A DNA stretch of 17,645 bases from CAYXDO01 sp964463485 (GTDB taxonomy: Bacteria; Myxococcota; Kuafuiibacteriia; Kuafuiibacteriales; Kuafuiibacteriaceae), in NCBI GenBank assembly GCA_964463485.1, contig CAYXDO010000207.1:1-17645 (forward strand), given 5' to 3'. Of the stretch, positions 6,137 to 14,233 are shown piece after piece. Below the pieces are notes generated by a model. That model searched no databases and had not been told where the DNA came from. It worked only from the letters and a program-made list of their open reading frames with translations. The position numbers were made by a program, and so were the translations under genes. Each line of letters begins with the position of its first letter. The first letter of the stretch is position 1.

Positions 6137-8971
6137 TCAGCACCCGCGGGAGTAGGAAATTCTCACCGTGGAGCCAGGCGGTGGCTCGGAGCCGGCGCTG
6201 AAGATCACGGCGTTTGCGGGAGAAGAATATGCCCAGCCAGAAATGACCGGAACACCGTCCACAGTTACGACAATCGTGGCCTCCTGCGCGCGAGAGCTCA
6301 GGGGGAAGCGGGCGCGCGACCCAAACACTTCGGCGCCAAGCTGCGAAATCATCGCGGGCCAGTCTTGGGCGCAGATACTCTCGACTACCGCCGACGTCGC
6401 AATCGCATAATCTTGGTATCGCGGCGTCCCGCCGATGATCGAGCAGCTGGGTTGGGTTCCCGCGATCACCAGCACGACCTGGTGACCTTCGGGTCGGGCC
6501 GCGAGGCGAGCTGCGTAGGCTCCCGGCGCGAGCGGTGAGTAGTCCTCCTCATTCGTGATCACGAAGAGGACTCGACGGCTCCCAGGTCGGAACAGCACTC
6601 GGTTTTCGGAGAGACCGAGCGCGACGTCGAGGACTTCCATGCCGCGGTCGAAGTGCCTTCCTCGTCCGCCCATCACCGCTTGGTCTTTGAACGCCTGGAC
6701 GAGGTCCGGCGTTCTGAGTGTCAAGACGGGTCCGACGAGCTTGCCTCCGACCGCGTGGGAGACTCCGTCCATCGCGGTGGTGGTGACTCCGATCCGAAGG
6801 TCGGCCCGAGCGAGCTCGGCGGCTCGGATGAAAGCCTCGGCGTTGTCGCTGAGTTGTCGTTGGCGGAAGTTCATGATGCAGTTGTCGCTGATCGCAAAGA
6901 GGACATCGACCGGCTCATTGGGGACGACGTCACGTTGGCTGAAGAGGTCGACCATGACCTCGGCGCGATCGCTCTTGCCGAGGAGGGCGACTTGGAGCGG
7001 GAAAGGTTTCTCGCGCACGAGGATTTCGGCCCAAGTACGCTCATGGCTTGCCGAGGCCGTGCGGGCCTGGACGACGAGCTCGAGGAAGCTCCCGGCGGCG
7101 AGCACGTACGGGAACTGAGTCGCTCCGGCGAGCTGGTAAGCGAGTGAGTCTTCGAGAGTGACACTCTCGACGGTCACGGCAGTGACCCCGGTGTTGAATA
7201 TTCGAGTCGTCTGCTCGGAGCTCGCGGGGCAACTCGGATCTTGGGCGCCGAAATCGAGGACCGAGGGATCGACGAATACGGCAGGGTCCGGGATCGTGGA
7301 GCCCGACAACCTCACCACGTGCGCTGGGAAGAAGGGGTCGGACGTCTTGAGTGTGTAGGTCGTGGCGCGCACGGGAGCTCTCTGGAAAGGTGCAAAGGCG
7401 AGCTCGAGCTCGAGGGATTCGTTGGCCGCGAGCTCCAACGGCCAGACAGGCTCGCTGTTCACGGAGAAAGTTGCATCGGTGCCAAAGGCGAGCCCGCCGG
7501 AGACGAACGTGCAGGAGTCGCGACCTGTGTTGGTGACCCGAACGGAGCGCCTCCGGACGTGGCCGACCGGGACGATGCCGAAGTTCACCTCCGTGGGGGC
7601 CATCGCGAGTTGACAGGCCTCTTCTGCGAAGCCAGCCGTGATCGGGATCCGAACGTCTGGGTACTCGGGGTGGTCCGTGACGACGCTGACGGTCGCGGAG
7701 AACGTCCCGAAGTCCGTCGGTGTGAATTCGACGTTGGCATCGATCGACTCCCCGGCCTCGAGGCGAACGGGAAAGTACGAGACGTCGCCGAGGGAGATTT
7801 CAGGGGACCCGGTCACACTCAGGGTGGAGACTGTGATGGGTGCGCTTCCCGCGTTGAGGAGAATGGCGGGTCGAGTGTGAGGCCCCGGATCGATGGCCAC
7901 GCCGAAGTGAATGCGCTCGGGACGAACCAGGAGCACGGCGCCGGCGCCGTTGCCGGACAAGGCCGCGACGACTTGGGGGGTGGCGCGGTCCGAGGATTCG
8001 ACGAGGAGCTCTCCAGTCATGGGGCCTACGGTTCCCGGAACGTACGAGAGAGTGACTGGTTTGGCGCCGCCGGCCTCGATCCTCATCGGGAGGGGAGTGT
8101 CGGTGACGCGAACATCTCCTGTTCCGATCACTCTCAAGCGCGAAACTTCGAGCTGCTGAGTACCGCTGTTGCGGACGTTGAGGGTCAGGAGCTTCCGGTA
8201 GCCGACGTCGAGGTCTCCGAACTCGAGGAACGCGGGTTCCAGCCAGATCGCCGACTCGACGGCGTTGCCCTGAGCCTCGACTTCTACGCCGCAACCTTCT
8301 CCGCAGTATTCGAGTTGGACGTACCCTGAATCGGCCCCGAGCTCGCGGGAGAAAAACTCCAAACTCATCACGAAGTCCCGTTGGGCCTCGATGCCCACGT
8401 CCATCGGCTCGGCGTTCGGCAGGGGCCCGCCGGCCCAGAACTCGGGCCGCTGGAATCCACCAGCGACCAAACGGCCCGAGATCGGTTGCAGCTGATAGTT
8501 GACGAAGCTGACTTCACTCTTTCGGGAGGTTCCGAGCGTAAGATCTCCGAAGTCTAGGGACGGCGGATTCACCGCTACGAGCCCCACGGTGGCCGAACCG
8601 GTGAGCGAGATTTCTACCGGTGGAAGCTCCGCGGACACGATCGAGATCGAGCCCTCGGAGGGCCCGATCGACTCGGGACCGTAGGATAGATCGAGCGTGA
8701 CGGCTTCGTTGGGGCCGAGCGCGAGCTTCGACACGCGGGCTTTGAAGGGGCCGTTCGTGACCAACTCGGAAATTCGGAGCGGCGCGTTGCCGGAGTTTTC
8801 GAGGCCGATCCACTGGTGCCGAGTCGCAAAGAGCGGAGTGAGCTCGAACTCGACCGAGGGCTGGGCGCGAAGCTCTGGAGCCAAACGAATGATGGCTCCT
8901 TCGTCCTCGCAAGCAAGAATGCCCACACCCGCGCCCCAGATCCAAAGGGCTCCGCTCAGCCTTGGTGCCAT
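6137..8971 (-). CDS. ASH-repeat lipoprotein with degenerate vWA-like C-terminal domain
   Basis: From ATG 8971 the protein is 944 residues. It opens with a lipoprotein signal (LSGALWIWGAGVGILAC, lipobox ILAC, lipidated Cys21), which is why this start was chosen over open codons up to 9211. Residues about 35-665 hold about six ASH/choice-of-anchor-D repeats, each marked by a P..LDFG strand (for example PPSLDFGDL near 137, LEPAFLEFGDL near 245, VDPSVLDFG near 567). A vWA-like domain follows (about 686-860), then a small beta domain ending SYSRGC. The vWA metal site is not conserved: where relatives have DNSGSM this protein has SDNCIM (695-700). Such proteins are typical of Myxococcota envelopes and are thought to serve in adhesion or surface binding; substrate unknown. 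It is convergent with the kinase gene, and its neighbours upstream are on the same strand. Confidence 0.85.
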   Translation of the reverse strand: MAPRLSGALWIWGAGVGILACEDEGAIIRLAPELRAQPSVEFELTPLFATRHQWIGLENSGNAPLRISELVTNGPFKARVSKLALGPNEAVTLDLSYGPESIGPSEGSISIVSAELPPVEISLTGSATVGLVAVNPPSLDFGDLTLGTSRKSEVSFVNYQLQPISGRLVAGGFQRPEFWAGGPLPNAEPMDVGIEAQRDFVMSLEFFSRELGADSGYVQLEYCGEGCGVEVEAQGNAVESAIWLEPAFLEFGDLDVGYRKLLTLNVRNSGTQQLEVSRLRVIGTGDVRVTDTPLPMRIEAGGAKPVTLSYVPGTVGPMTGELLVESSDRATPQVVAALSGNGAGAVLLVRPERIHFGVAIDPGPHTRPAILLNAGSAPITVSTLSVTGSPEISLGDVSYFPVRLEAGESIDANVEFTPTDFGTFSATVSVVTDHPEYPDVRIPITAGFAEEACQLAMAPTEVNFGIVPVGHVRRRSVRVTNTGRDSCTFVSGGLAFGTDATFSVNSEPVWPLELAANESLELELAFAPFQRAPVRATTYTLKTSDPFFPAHVVRLSGSTIPDPAVFVDPSVLDFGAQDPSCPASSEQTTRIFNTGVTAVTVESVTLEDSLAYQLAGATQFPYVLAAGSFLELVVQARTASASHERTWAEILVREKPFPLQVALLGKSDRAEVMVDLFSQRDVVPNEPVDVLFAISDNCIMNFRQRQLSDNAEAFIRAAELARADLRIGVTTTAMDGVSHAVGGKLVGPVLTLRTPDLVQAFKDQAVMGGRGRHFDRGMEVLDVALGLSENRVLFRPGSRRVLFVITNEEDYSPLAPGAYAARLAARPEGHQVVLVIAGTQPSCSIIGGTPRYQDYAIATSAVVESICAQDWPAMISQLGAEVFGSRARFPLSSRAQEATIVVTVDGVPVISGWAYSSPANAVIFSAGSEPPPGSTVRISYSRGC

Positions 8972-9039
8972 GCGGACATTGTACCTGGATTCGGCGGCCA
9001 TAGGAACGCAGGGCAGGAACGGAGGAACGGATGGCGGGG

Positions 9040-9321
9040 TCAAAGGGATGCTAGGCCGTGATTTTGGAGCTGGTGGTGAATGACGAGGGGCGCGACGTCG
9101 AAACGGTCGGACAGGGCGTCGATTTCCGTGCCGGCCCCGAGCTCCGCTCGGAGCGCGTCTTCGGGGGCAAGCAACTCGGCGGCGAAGGCGCGCGAGGCGG
9201 CTTGGCTCCACTCGTTGCTTCGCGTGAGTAGCGTCGGTCGAGCGCCGTGGAAGAGTCGGTGGTGCAGAGCGCGGGCCGTAAGAAAGCGAGCGGCCGGGGG
9301 TCGGCGTGCGATGGCGACCAT
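9040..9321 (-). pseudogene. C-terminal remnant of an ImmA/IrrE-like protein
   Basis: A 93-codon frame whose middle and end resemble the C-terminal part of XRE/ImmA-IrrE-type proteins. ASRAFAAELLAPEDAL matches the usual '.AFAAELLAP...L' helix after the active site, and LSDRFDVAPLVIHHQLQNHG matches the closing 'LA..F.VS..V...QL.N'. No HExxH metal site is present; the expected position reads ARALHHRLFH. The first in-frame ATG (9321) lies only 17 bases after the stop of the outer-membrane protein gene, so the N-terminal part that should carry the HTH and protease core is missing. I read it as a truncated relic rather than a working protease, but a short expressed protein is possible. Family recognition is by pattern alone. 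Confidence 0.45.
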
Positions 9322-9337
9322 GCCGGTTCGAGGCCTG

Positions 9338-10846
9338 TCAGCTCTTGATTTGGAAGCCCAGCACGCCTTGGAGTCGCGTGGAGTCCTTGTCGACGGTGAC
9401 GATCCGGCCCTGGAACGCGTAGCTCGTCTGGAGAAACAGGCCGATGCCTTTGGTGAGGGCGAGCCGGCCCATCAAACTCAGGCCGTGTTTGAAGGATTCG
9501 AGGTTCTCGTCCACGTCGGTGGTGCGGAGCTGGTAGCGATATCCGAGCTTCAGCTTGAGGGGCTTGAGCGGCTTCAATTCGAGGTACGCGCCGGGTACGA
9601 GCACCAGGAAATGAATTGGGACGCCGGGGTTGGCGGATTTTCTGCTGGTGACTTTTTCGTCGAAGCTGCGATTGTCGAGCCCGAAGGTCGCGCCGAGCCC
9701 GAACTTGGAGAAGGACTGCTTCAATTTCAGCGCGCCTCCGAGCTGGGTGTAATCGGCGGACGGCTTTCCCTCGTCGACGCCCACGATCCCGCGAGCGAAA
9801 GTTCCACCGAGCGAGATCGAGCCCATCCTCCAGGGCTCGAGGCCGAGCGAGATCGACCCACTCAGCTTGTGCTTGGGGTTCTTGAGCCCGAAGGAGGAGC
9901 CCGTGAGGACGTCCTCGTCGGCGAAGTCGGAGTCACTCTCCTCTTCGGCGGCCTCATCGTCGGTTTGGTCTGCCTCGCTGCTCTCTTCCTCTTCGTCGCT
10001 CGTGTCCTCATCGTCGGAAGAGTCCTCGTCTCCGAAGTCATCGTCATCGTCTTCGAGGATCTCTTCGAGCTCGGGGTCGGTCGCGTAGAGGTTGTCGGCG
10101 AGCTCCTCTTCGGGGGGCGGTTCTTCGGGCGGAGGTTCTTCAGGCGGTGGATCTTGAGCGGGCCGGAGTCCGCCGGAGCTCGCGGCCAGCTCGTAGGCCT
10201 CGTTGACCGGGTTGGCGCTGAATCCGTACTTCGCGGACACGGAGAGCGTGAGGGATGGGAATTTCTGCTTCTTCTTGGAGAGCTTCTTGCCACCCGGGAG
10301 CTTCTTGTTGCCGGCGAGGAGGAACGTCAGCCCGGTTTGCGCTCCCGCTTTGACTTTCGCCGCTGACTGGGTGCCACCGCGGTACGATCCGCCCGCGCTC
10401 AGGCCGGTGCTCCAACTCAACCGGTTGGAGGCCGGGACATCGAGCTGAGCTTTCGCGGTAGCCTCGCCCGAGCCCGCGACCTCGCTTCCTTCCGCGCGGT
10501 TGTACGTGTTCGTGTCCGCGCCGCCCGCGACGACGCCGCGCACACCTAGTTTGTACCCGCGCCGCGCCTTCTTCTCACCTGGGGCGTCGGCGGTGGCCTC
10601 GATGGGCGCTCCCTCGCTCTTCTTCTTCTTCTTCTTCTTCTTCTTGGGCTTCTCCGCCGTGGGCTTCTCTTCCGGAGCTTCGGTGCCCGACACCGTCTCG
10701 AACGCCTCGTCGGAGAACTTGCCCTTCTTCTTCGGGGCTGGCGCTGACTCGTCCGGCTCCGTGTCCCCTTCGGCCCACGCGGACCGTCCAGAAATCAGAA
10801 TCAAGGCGCACAGCGCTGCGTTTGCCCATGTTCGAAAGTTATTCAT
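9338..10846 (-). CDS. Putative outer-membrane beta-barrel protein with charged low-complexity tracts
   Basis: A 502-residue exported protein. It has a clear Sec signal peptide (cleavage after AWA, residue 25) and a strong ribosome-binding site (GGAGGT ending six bases before ATG 10846). After a charged N-terminal segment with nine consecutive Lys (68-76), alternating strands rich in Gly, Ser and Thr begin near 97 (GYKLGVRGVVAGG) and resume at about 313-502, as in an outer-membrane barrel. Between the halves lie Lys-rich loops (181-195), three PPPEE units (233-247) and a hyperacidic stretch (about 257-312, almost all Asp, Glu and Ser). I do not recognise a named family. The acidic stretch could be a surface loop that binds cations. 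The C-terminus ends FQIKS, without the usual final aromatic residue, which leaves the barrel call uncertain. No operon partner is evident. Confidence 0.75.
   Translation of the reverse strand: MNNFRTWANAALCALILISGRSAWAEGDTEPDESAPAPKKKGKFSDEAFETVSGTEAPEEKPTAEKPKKKKKKKKKSEGAPIEATADAPGEKKARRGYKLGVRGVVAGGADTNTYNRAEGSEVAGSGEATAKAQLDVPASNRLSWSTGLSAGGSYRGGTQSAAKVKAGAQTGLTFLLAGNKKLPGGKKLSKKKQKFPSLTLSVSAKYGFSANPVNEAYELAASSGGLRPAQDPPPEEPPPEEPPPEEELADNLYATDPELEEILEDDDDDFGDEDSSDDEDTSDEEEESSEADQTDDEAAEEESDSDFADEDVLTGSSFGLKNPKHKLSGSISLGLEPWRMGSISLGGTFARGIVGVDEGKPSADYTQLGGALKLKQSFSKFGLGATFGLDNRSFDEKVTSRKSANPGVPIHFLVLVPGAYLELKPLKPLKLKLGYRYQLRTTDVDENLESFKHGLSLMGRLALTKGIGLFLQTSYAFQGRIVTVDKDSTRLQGVLGFQIKS
9911..10078 (-). 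repeat. Hyperacidic Asp/Glu/Ser tract inside the outer-membrane protein gene
   Basis: Codons 257-312 of the barrel-like protein encode nearly uninterrupted Asp, Glu and Ser, including five consecutive Asp. The DNA is rich in TCSTCS triplets on the plus strand. It interrupts the strand-rich part of the protein and so probably forms one long surface or periplasmic loop. Confidence 0.75.
10106..10150 (-). repeat. Imperfect 15-bp repeat encoding PPPEE
   Basis: Three in-frame units encode Pro-Pro-Pro-Glu-Glu (residues 233-247), with differing third bases. The unit length matches the EEEPT repeat of the cyclase gene, though the sequences are not alike. Confidence 0.8.
10619..10645 (-). repeat. AAG trinucleotide run encoding nine Lys
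   Basis: Nine consecutive AAG codons (CTT on the plus strand) encode Lys68-76 of the putative outer-membrane protein. A perfect trinucleotide run can change length by slippage without shifting frame. Confidence 0.9.
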
Positions 10847-11024
10847 CGAGGACCTCCGATCGCAGCCGGGACCACTACTCGAAGTGAGACCTCTGGCACA
10901 AGATCCCCTCCTCGCTCGCTGCTACCTTCGAACCTCCCCGCGAAAGCAGCGGGCCACGCCCGGAGGCTCGTGCGTCTTCGTTCCGGACCGACCCTTCGGC
11001 CGACCCACCTCGGCCGAACATCGG

Positions 11025-11867
11025 TCAGCCGAAGTTGGCCTCGAACGGACCGATGAATCGCCGCTCTCTCGAAGTATCGAGCACGGCGAACACCACCTCG
11101 TCGAAGGCGTCTCGGAACTCGTCGGACGAGACGCGCCGGAACTCAGCGGCGACGTAGCTCGGATCGTTGCCGAACACGCCGCAACCCCAGGCGCCCAGGA
11201 CCAAGTGCCGGTGTCCGTGTTTCACGCAGATTCGAAGCGCACGTGTGATCCGCTCACTCATCGCACGCTCCACCTCGGCGCGTCGACCCGGCTCGCGCTC
11301 GAGCACGACTTTGGCGTTCGGTGCCGGCGCGGTGAGGAAGGCACACGCGTATGGCTCCTCCAGCAGCGCCCCCGATCGATCGCTGCGAAAGACCGGGACG
11401 CCCGGCGAGTAAATCATCCAGCTCGTGTACGCCGCGTCTCGGTTACGGCGATGGAATGAGTACATCCTGCGGCCGTCGAGGCAGGCGAAGAGGGCCGACG
11501 ATCGCGCCAGAGACTCCTCCTGAGCGATCGCGCCGCCAAGAAATCCTCCTCCGGGGTTCTTTGCCGACGCGAAGTTCAAGACCAAGGGGACGAGTCCGCG
11601 CCGGGCCATTTCCACGGCGGACTCGAGGCTGGTCCCGTTCACGACGCTGACCGCACCCCTCTTCGAGGCCGAAGGAGTGACGACCGGGACCTCCGCATCG
11701 GGCGGATATTCGATCGTGCCGGCCATGGCGTTACGGACGGACTCGCCCAGCTCGATGATTTGCCCAGACGGGCTCGTGTAGCGACCCGCGGTGGCGATTG
11801 ACACGGCCTCTCGCCCCTGCCGCGCGGCGTCTTCAGACGTTGGGTAGGGTCGCCCAGGCGTGTTCAT
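11025..11867 (-). CDS. TIGR02452-type (PARG-like macrodomain) protein
   Basis: A 280-residue protein of the TIGR02452/DUF2263 family, related to poly(ADP-ribose) glycohydrolases. The PARG signature is present: GGG at 106-108 followed by QEE at 116-118 (NPGGGFLGGAIAQEE), where the second Glu is the expected catalytic acid. A later loop GAWGCGVFGNDP (225-236) matches the ADP-ribose phosphate-binding loop of macrodomains. The expected reaction is removal of ADP-ribose units from proteins or other ADP-ribosylated targets; the true substrate in bacteria of this family is not settled. The start at ATG 11867 was chosen because the family's N-terminus begins about here and the upstream codons to 12095 look non-coding; ATG 11933 is an alternative. 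It stands alone, with no ADP-ribosyltransferase visible in the window. Confidence 0.85.
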   Translation of the reverse strand: MNTPGRPYPTSEDAARQGREAVSIATAGRYTSPSGQIIELGESVRNAMAGTIEYPPDAEVPVVTPSASKRGAVSVVNGTSLESAVEMARRGLVPLVLNFASAKNPGGGFLGGAIAQEESLARSSALFACLDGRRMYSFHRRNRDAAYTSWMIYSPGVPVFRSDRSGALLEEPYACAFLTAPAPNAKVVLEREPGRRAEVERAMSERITRALRICVKHGHRHLVLGAWGCGVFGNDPSYVAAEFRRVSSDEFRDAFDEVVFAVLDTSRERRFIGPFEANFG

Positions 11868-11873
11868 GTTGAA

Positions 11874-11902
11874 AGAGTGTGTTTGCCGAATGAAAAAGTC
11901 AA
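11874..11902 (-). promoter_or_regulatory. Possible promoter of the macrodomain gene
   Basis: On the minus strand TTGACT (11902-11897) has five of six bases of a -35 box, in a locally AT-rich stretch just before ATG 11867. The hexamer 17 bases on (CACTCT, 11879-11874) is a poor -10. No Shine-Dalgarno is evident. Only the -35 match and base composition support this. Confidence 0.25.
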
Positions 11903-12658
11903 CAAGACTCTTTATGAGCACCGCCGACGGCATTTCAGAGGGCACTTCAGAGCCCCGAATGATGCTCGGGCGCGGGGGAGAGGGTGTGAGTCGATGAGTT
12001 GGTTCAACCTGCCTCGTGCGAAGCCGACCCGCCGACCAAGACGGCAATGACGGCTGGAGCAGCTCGTCAGAGGTGAGGCGATGGACCGGGACCACCGTAG
12101 TCGTGGGCTGCCGATACCGTCCTCATGTTGGTCCGGTGCTTGCGTCCCCGTCGCCAGGTTGACGCGTCGTCGAACCAACGGAGCCCTCGCGTCACCGTCC
12201 GCATGGCCGCGCTTCAATCCTTGCCGCGACGAGCCTTCGAGGATCTTCGAGGTGATTGTCGCTCGACATCGACCTCTAGCGACCTCAGCGACCGTCCGCG
12301 AGCGTTGCGCTTGGTCAACGTCGTGTGGCCCGCGACGGTCGAGCCCCGATCCCACGAACCACGAAGGCTGACATGATCCCTGGACCGCAGATCGAATCTC
12401 ATGTGCTCGAAGGCAAGAAGCCGATTCGCGGAAAGCAATACGCAAATACCCCATTTATACCCAAATGACGCCCTCCCATGTCCACGAGCGCTGCCGACGT
12501 GTGGAGTGGACCTGCACCAACAGCCACTCCGTGGTCAGACCGGTGGTTTCTTTGTCGACCACGCCCCCAAAGGTCCTTCGCTCACCCCCCGAGCCCGCGC
12601 ACCGGGTCCGGGGCAACGATCGTCCCAGGCCTTGGCGGAGTTAGATTCGCCTACCCCC
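11903..12658. other. Long intergenic region with no recognised gene
   Basis: Frames stay open on both strands, but their translations (Arg- and Ser-rich) show no family or motif I recognise. The structures seen are a short AT-rich stretch (about 12437-12470) and a perfect 7-bp inverted repeat, GGAGTGG (12503-12509) and CCACTCC (12524-12530), with a 14-base loop. The repeat lies ~170 bases before the Hsp70 gene. It does not match the CIRCE heat-shock operator. Confidence 0.5.
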
Positions 12659-12686
12659 TTGCCCAACGTCCGGTCCGCGCTATGCT
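12659..12686 (+). promoter_or_regulatory. Possible promoter of the Hsp70 gene
   Basis: TTGCCC (12659-12664) and TATGCT (12681-12686) are 16 bases apart, each with four of six consensus bases. Transcription would start near 12693, about five bases before ATG 12698. There is no Shine-Dalgarno between them, so the mRNA may be leaderless. Confidence 0.35.
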
Positions 12687-12697
12687 CCCCCGTCCAT

Positions 12698-14233
12698 ATG
12701 GGGAAGGAGCGCGTCGTCGGAATCGACCTCGGCACTACGAACTCGTGCTGCGCAGTGGTGGATGATGACGGCCAAAAGGTCCGGCTCATCCCGTATCGCG
12801 GCGGCGAATACACGATCCCTTCGATCTTCGCGATCGATGACAAAGGCAACGAGCTCATAGGTCACGAAGCCAAGCGCCAGTGGCAGCTCAATCCGTCGCG
12901 GACCATCTACGGCCACAAGCGACTGCTGGGCCAGCAGACCGATCCCGAGCTCCTCGACAAGGTGAAGGGCTACTTCGCGTACCCGGTCGAGGAATCCGAG
13001 GACCGCGGTGAGATCCAAATCCCGATCGGCGAGCGCAAGCTCACGCTGCAGACCGTCTCCGCGAAGATCCTGCAAAAGATTCGCGACGTGGCCTCGGAGT
13101 TCTTAGGGGCACAAGTCCGCCGCGCGGTCGTGACCGTGCCCGCCTACTTCACGGATCGCCAAAGGCAAGCCGTGAAGGAAGCCGGGACCATGATCAACTT
13201 GGACATCATGCGGATCATCAACGAGCCCACCGCCGCGGCGCTCGCGTTTGGTGTGGGCCGCGCGATGAAGAGCGAGACGGTGGCCGTGTATGATCTCGGA
13301 GGCGGCACCTTCGACATCTCGGTCATCGAGATCCGCGATCGAGTGTTCGAGGTGAAAGCGACCGGCGGCGACATCTTTCTCGGTGGCGTCGACTTCGACA
13401 ACCGGCTCGCGGACTGGGTGCTCTCGGAGTTCTCGAAGAAGAACGCAGGCATCGATCTTTCGAAGGACCCGATCGCGATGCAGCGTGTGCTCGACCTCGC
13501 GGAGCGGTCGAAGATCGATCTCTCGAACCGACAGAAGGTGAAGTTCAGCATCCCGTTCGTCACCATGACCCCAGCCGGCCAGCCCGTAGACATCGACGTG
13601 GATGTGTCCCGGGAGCAGTTCGAGAAGCTGACCAAAGATCTCGTCGATCGCACCATGGATACGTGCCGCCGCGTTTGCGACGACGCCGGCGTGGCACCTG
13701 AAGCCATCGATCACGTGTTGCTGGTGGGTGGTCAGACGCGAATGCCCGCCGTTCAAAACGCGGTCACCAGCTTCTTCAAGAAGCAGCCCTCCAAATCGGT
13801 GAATCCAGACGAAGCCGTAGCCATTGGCGCGGCGATGTTCGCCTACTCGTTCGAAGACAACAGCAACCTCAAGGTGCAGGTGCTGGACGTCATCCCGATG
13901 GCGATCGGAATCGAGAACGCTCGCGGAGACGTTCACCAGATCTTCGCGCGAAACGAGGCCGTCCCGAACCTCAAGACGATCACGTTCACGACGAGCATCG
14001 ACGATCAGCAGGACCTGGAGATGCGGATCTACCAGGGCGACAAGAAGAAGGCGAAAGAGAACACGATGCTCGGCGAGTTCACCTTCGCAGGTCTGCGGCT
14101 CGGATCAGCGGGAAGCGTTCGCGTGCAAGTGATCTTCAACCTCACGCAGGACGGGATCCTCGAGATGTCTGCGAAGGATCAGGACACCGGCAAGGAGATG
14201 CGCACGACCGTCAACCTGCACGCCCCGACCTGA
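12698..14233 (+). CDS. Lidless Hsp70-family chaperone (DnaK-like)
   Basis: A 511-residue Hsp70. The nucleotide-binding domain (about 1-375) carries the family signatures IDLGTTNSCCAV (9-20), YDLGGGTFDISV (188-199) and LLVGGQTRMPAVQNAV (about 331-346). It is followed by a short hydrophobic linker and the beta part of the substrate-binding domain (about 388-506, from LDVIPMAIGIE to LEMSAKDQDTGKEM). The protein stops there, so the alpha-helical lid and C-terminal tail of a normal ~640-residue DnaK are missing, not frameshifted. It should bind ATP and unfolded peptides but with faster release. No dnaJ or grpE lies beside it, so it is probably an accessory paralogue rather than the housekeeping DnaK. 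ATG 12698 was chosen because the domain begins at once; the open codons upstream (to 12401) look non-coding. It converges with the cytidine deaminase gene. Confidence 0.9.
   Translation: MGKERVVGIDLGTTNSCCAVVDDDGQKVRLIPYRGGEYTIPSIFAIDDKGNELIGHEAKRQWQLNPSRTIYGHKRLLGQQTDPELLDKVKGYFAYPVEESEDRGEIQIPIGERKLTLQTVSAKILQKIRDVASEFLGAQVRRAVVTVPAYFTDRQRQAVKEAGTMINLDIMRIINEPTAAALAFGVGRAMKSETVAVYDLGGGTFDISVIEIRDRVFEVKATGGDIFLGGVDFDNRLADWVLSEFSKKNAGIDLSKDPIAMQRVLDLAERSKIDLSNRQKVKFSIPFVTMTPAGQPVDIDVDVSREQFEKLTKDLVDRTMDTCRRVCDDAGVAPEAIDHVLLVGGQTRMPAVQNAVTSFFKKQPSKSVNPDEAVAIGAAMFAYSFEDNSNLKVQVLDVIPMAIGIENARGDVHQIFARNEAVPNLKTITFTTSIDDQQDLEMRIYQGDKKKAKENTMLGEFTFAGLRLGSAGSVRVQVIFNLTQDGILEMSAKDQDTGKEMRTTVNLHAPT

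Noticed and set aside
7241..8329. 362-codon open frame opposite the ASH lipoprotein gene
   Set aside because: It is antisense to a clearly coding gene and has no recognisable family; it mirrors the codon bias of the real gene.
9080..10366. 428-codon open frame opposite the outer-membrane protein gene
   Set aside because: Long hydrophobic and Val/Leu-rich runs arise from reading the acidic-tract codons antisense; the minus-strand gene has a signal peptide and a strong ribosome-binding site.
10937..10953. Terminator after the macrodomain gene (CCCGC-GAAAGCA-GCGGG hairpin)
   Set aside because: The stem is only 5 bp and no T-tract follows on the minus strand, so it was not called.
11912..12454. 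180-codon minus-strand frame upstream of the macrodomain gene
   Set aside because: No domain or motif, poor codon-position bias by eye, and no ribosome-binding site; treated as non-coding.
12503..12530. CIRCE-type HrcA operator upstream of the Hsp70 gene
   Set aside because: The inverted repeat GGAGTGG/CCACTCC has a different sequence and a 14-base loop; CIRCE is TTAGCACTC-N9-GAGTGCTAA.
13103..13936. 277-codon open frame opposite the Hsp70 gene
   Set aside because: His/Asp-rich antisense reading of conserved Hsp70 codons with no domain of its own.
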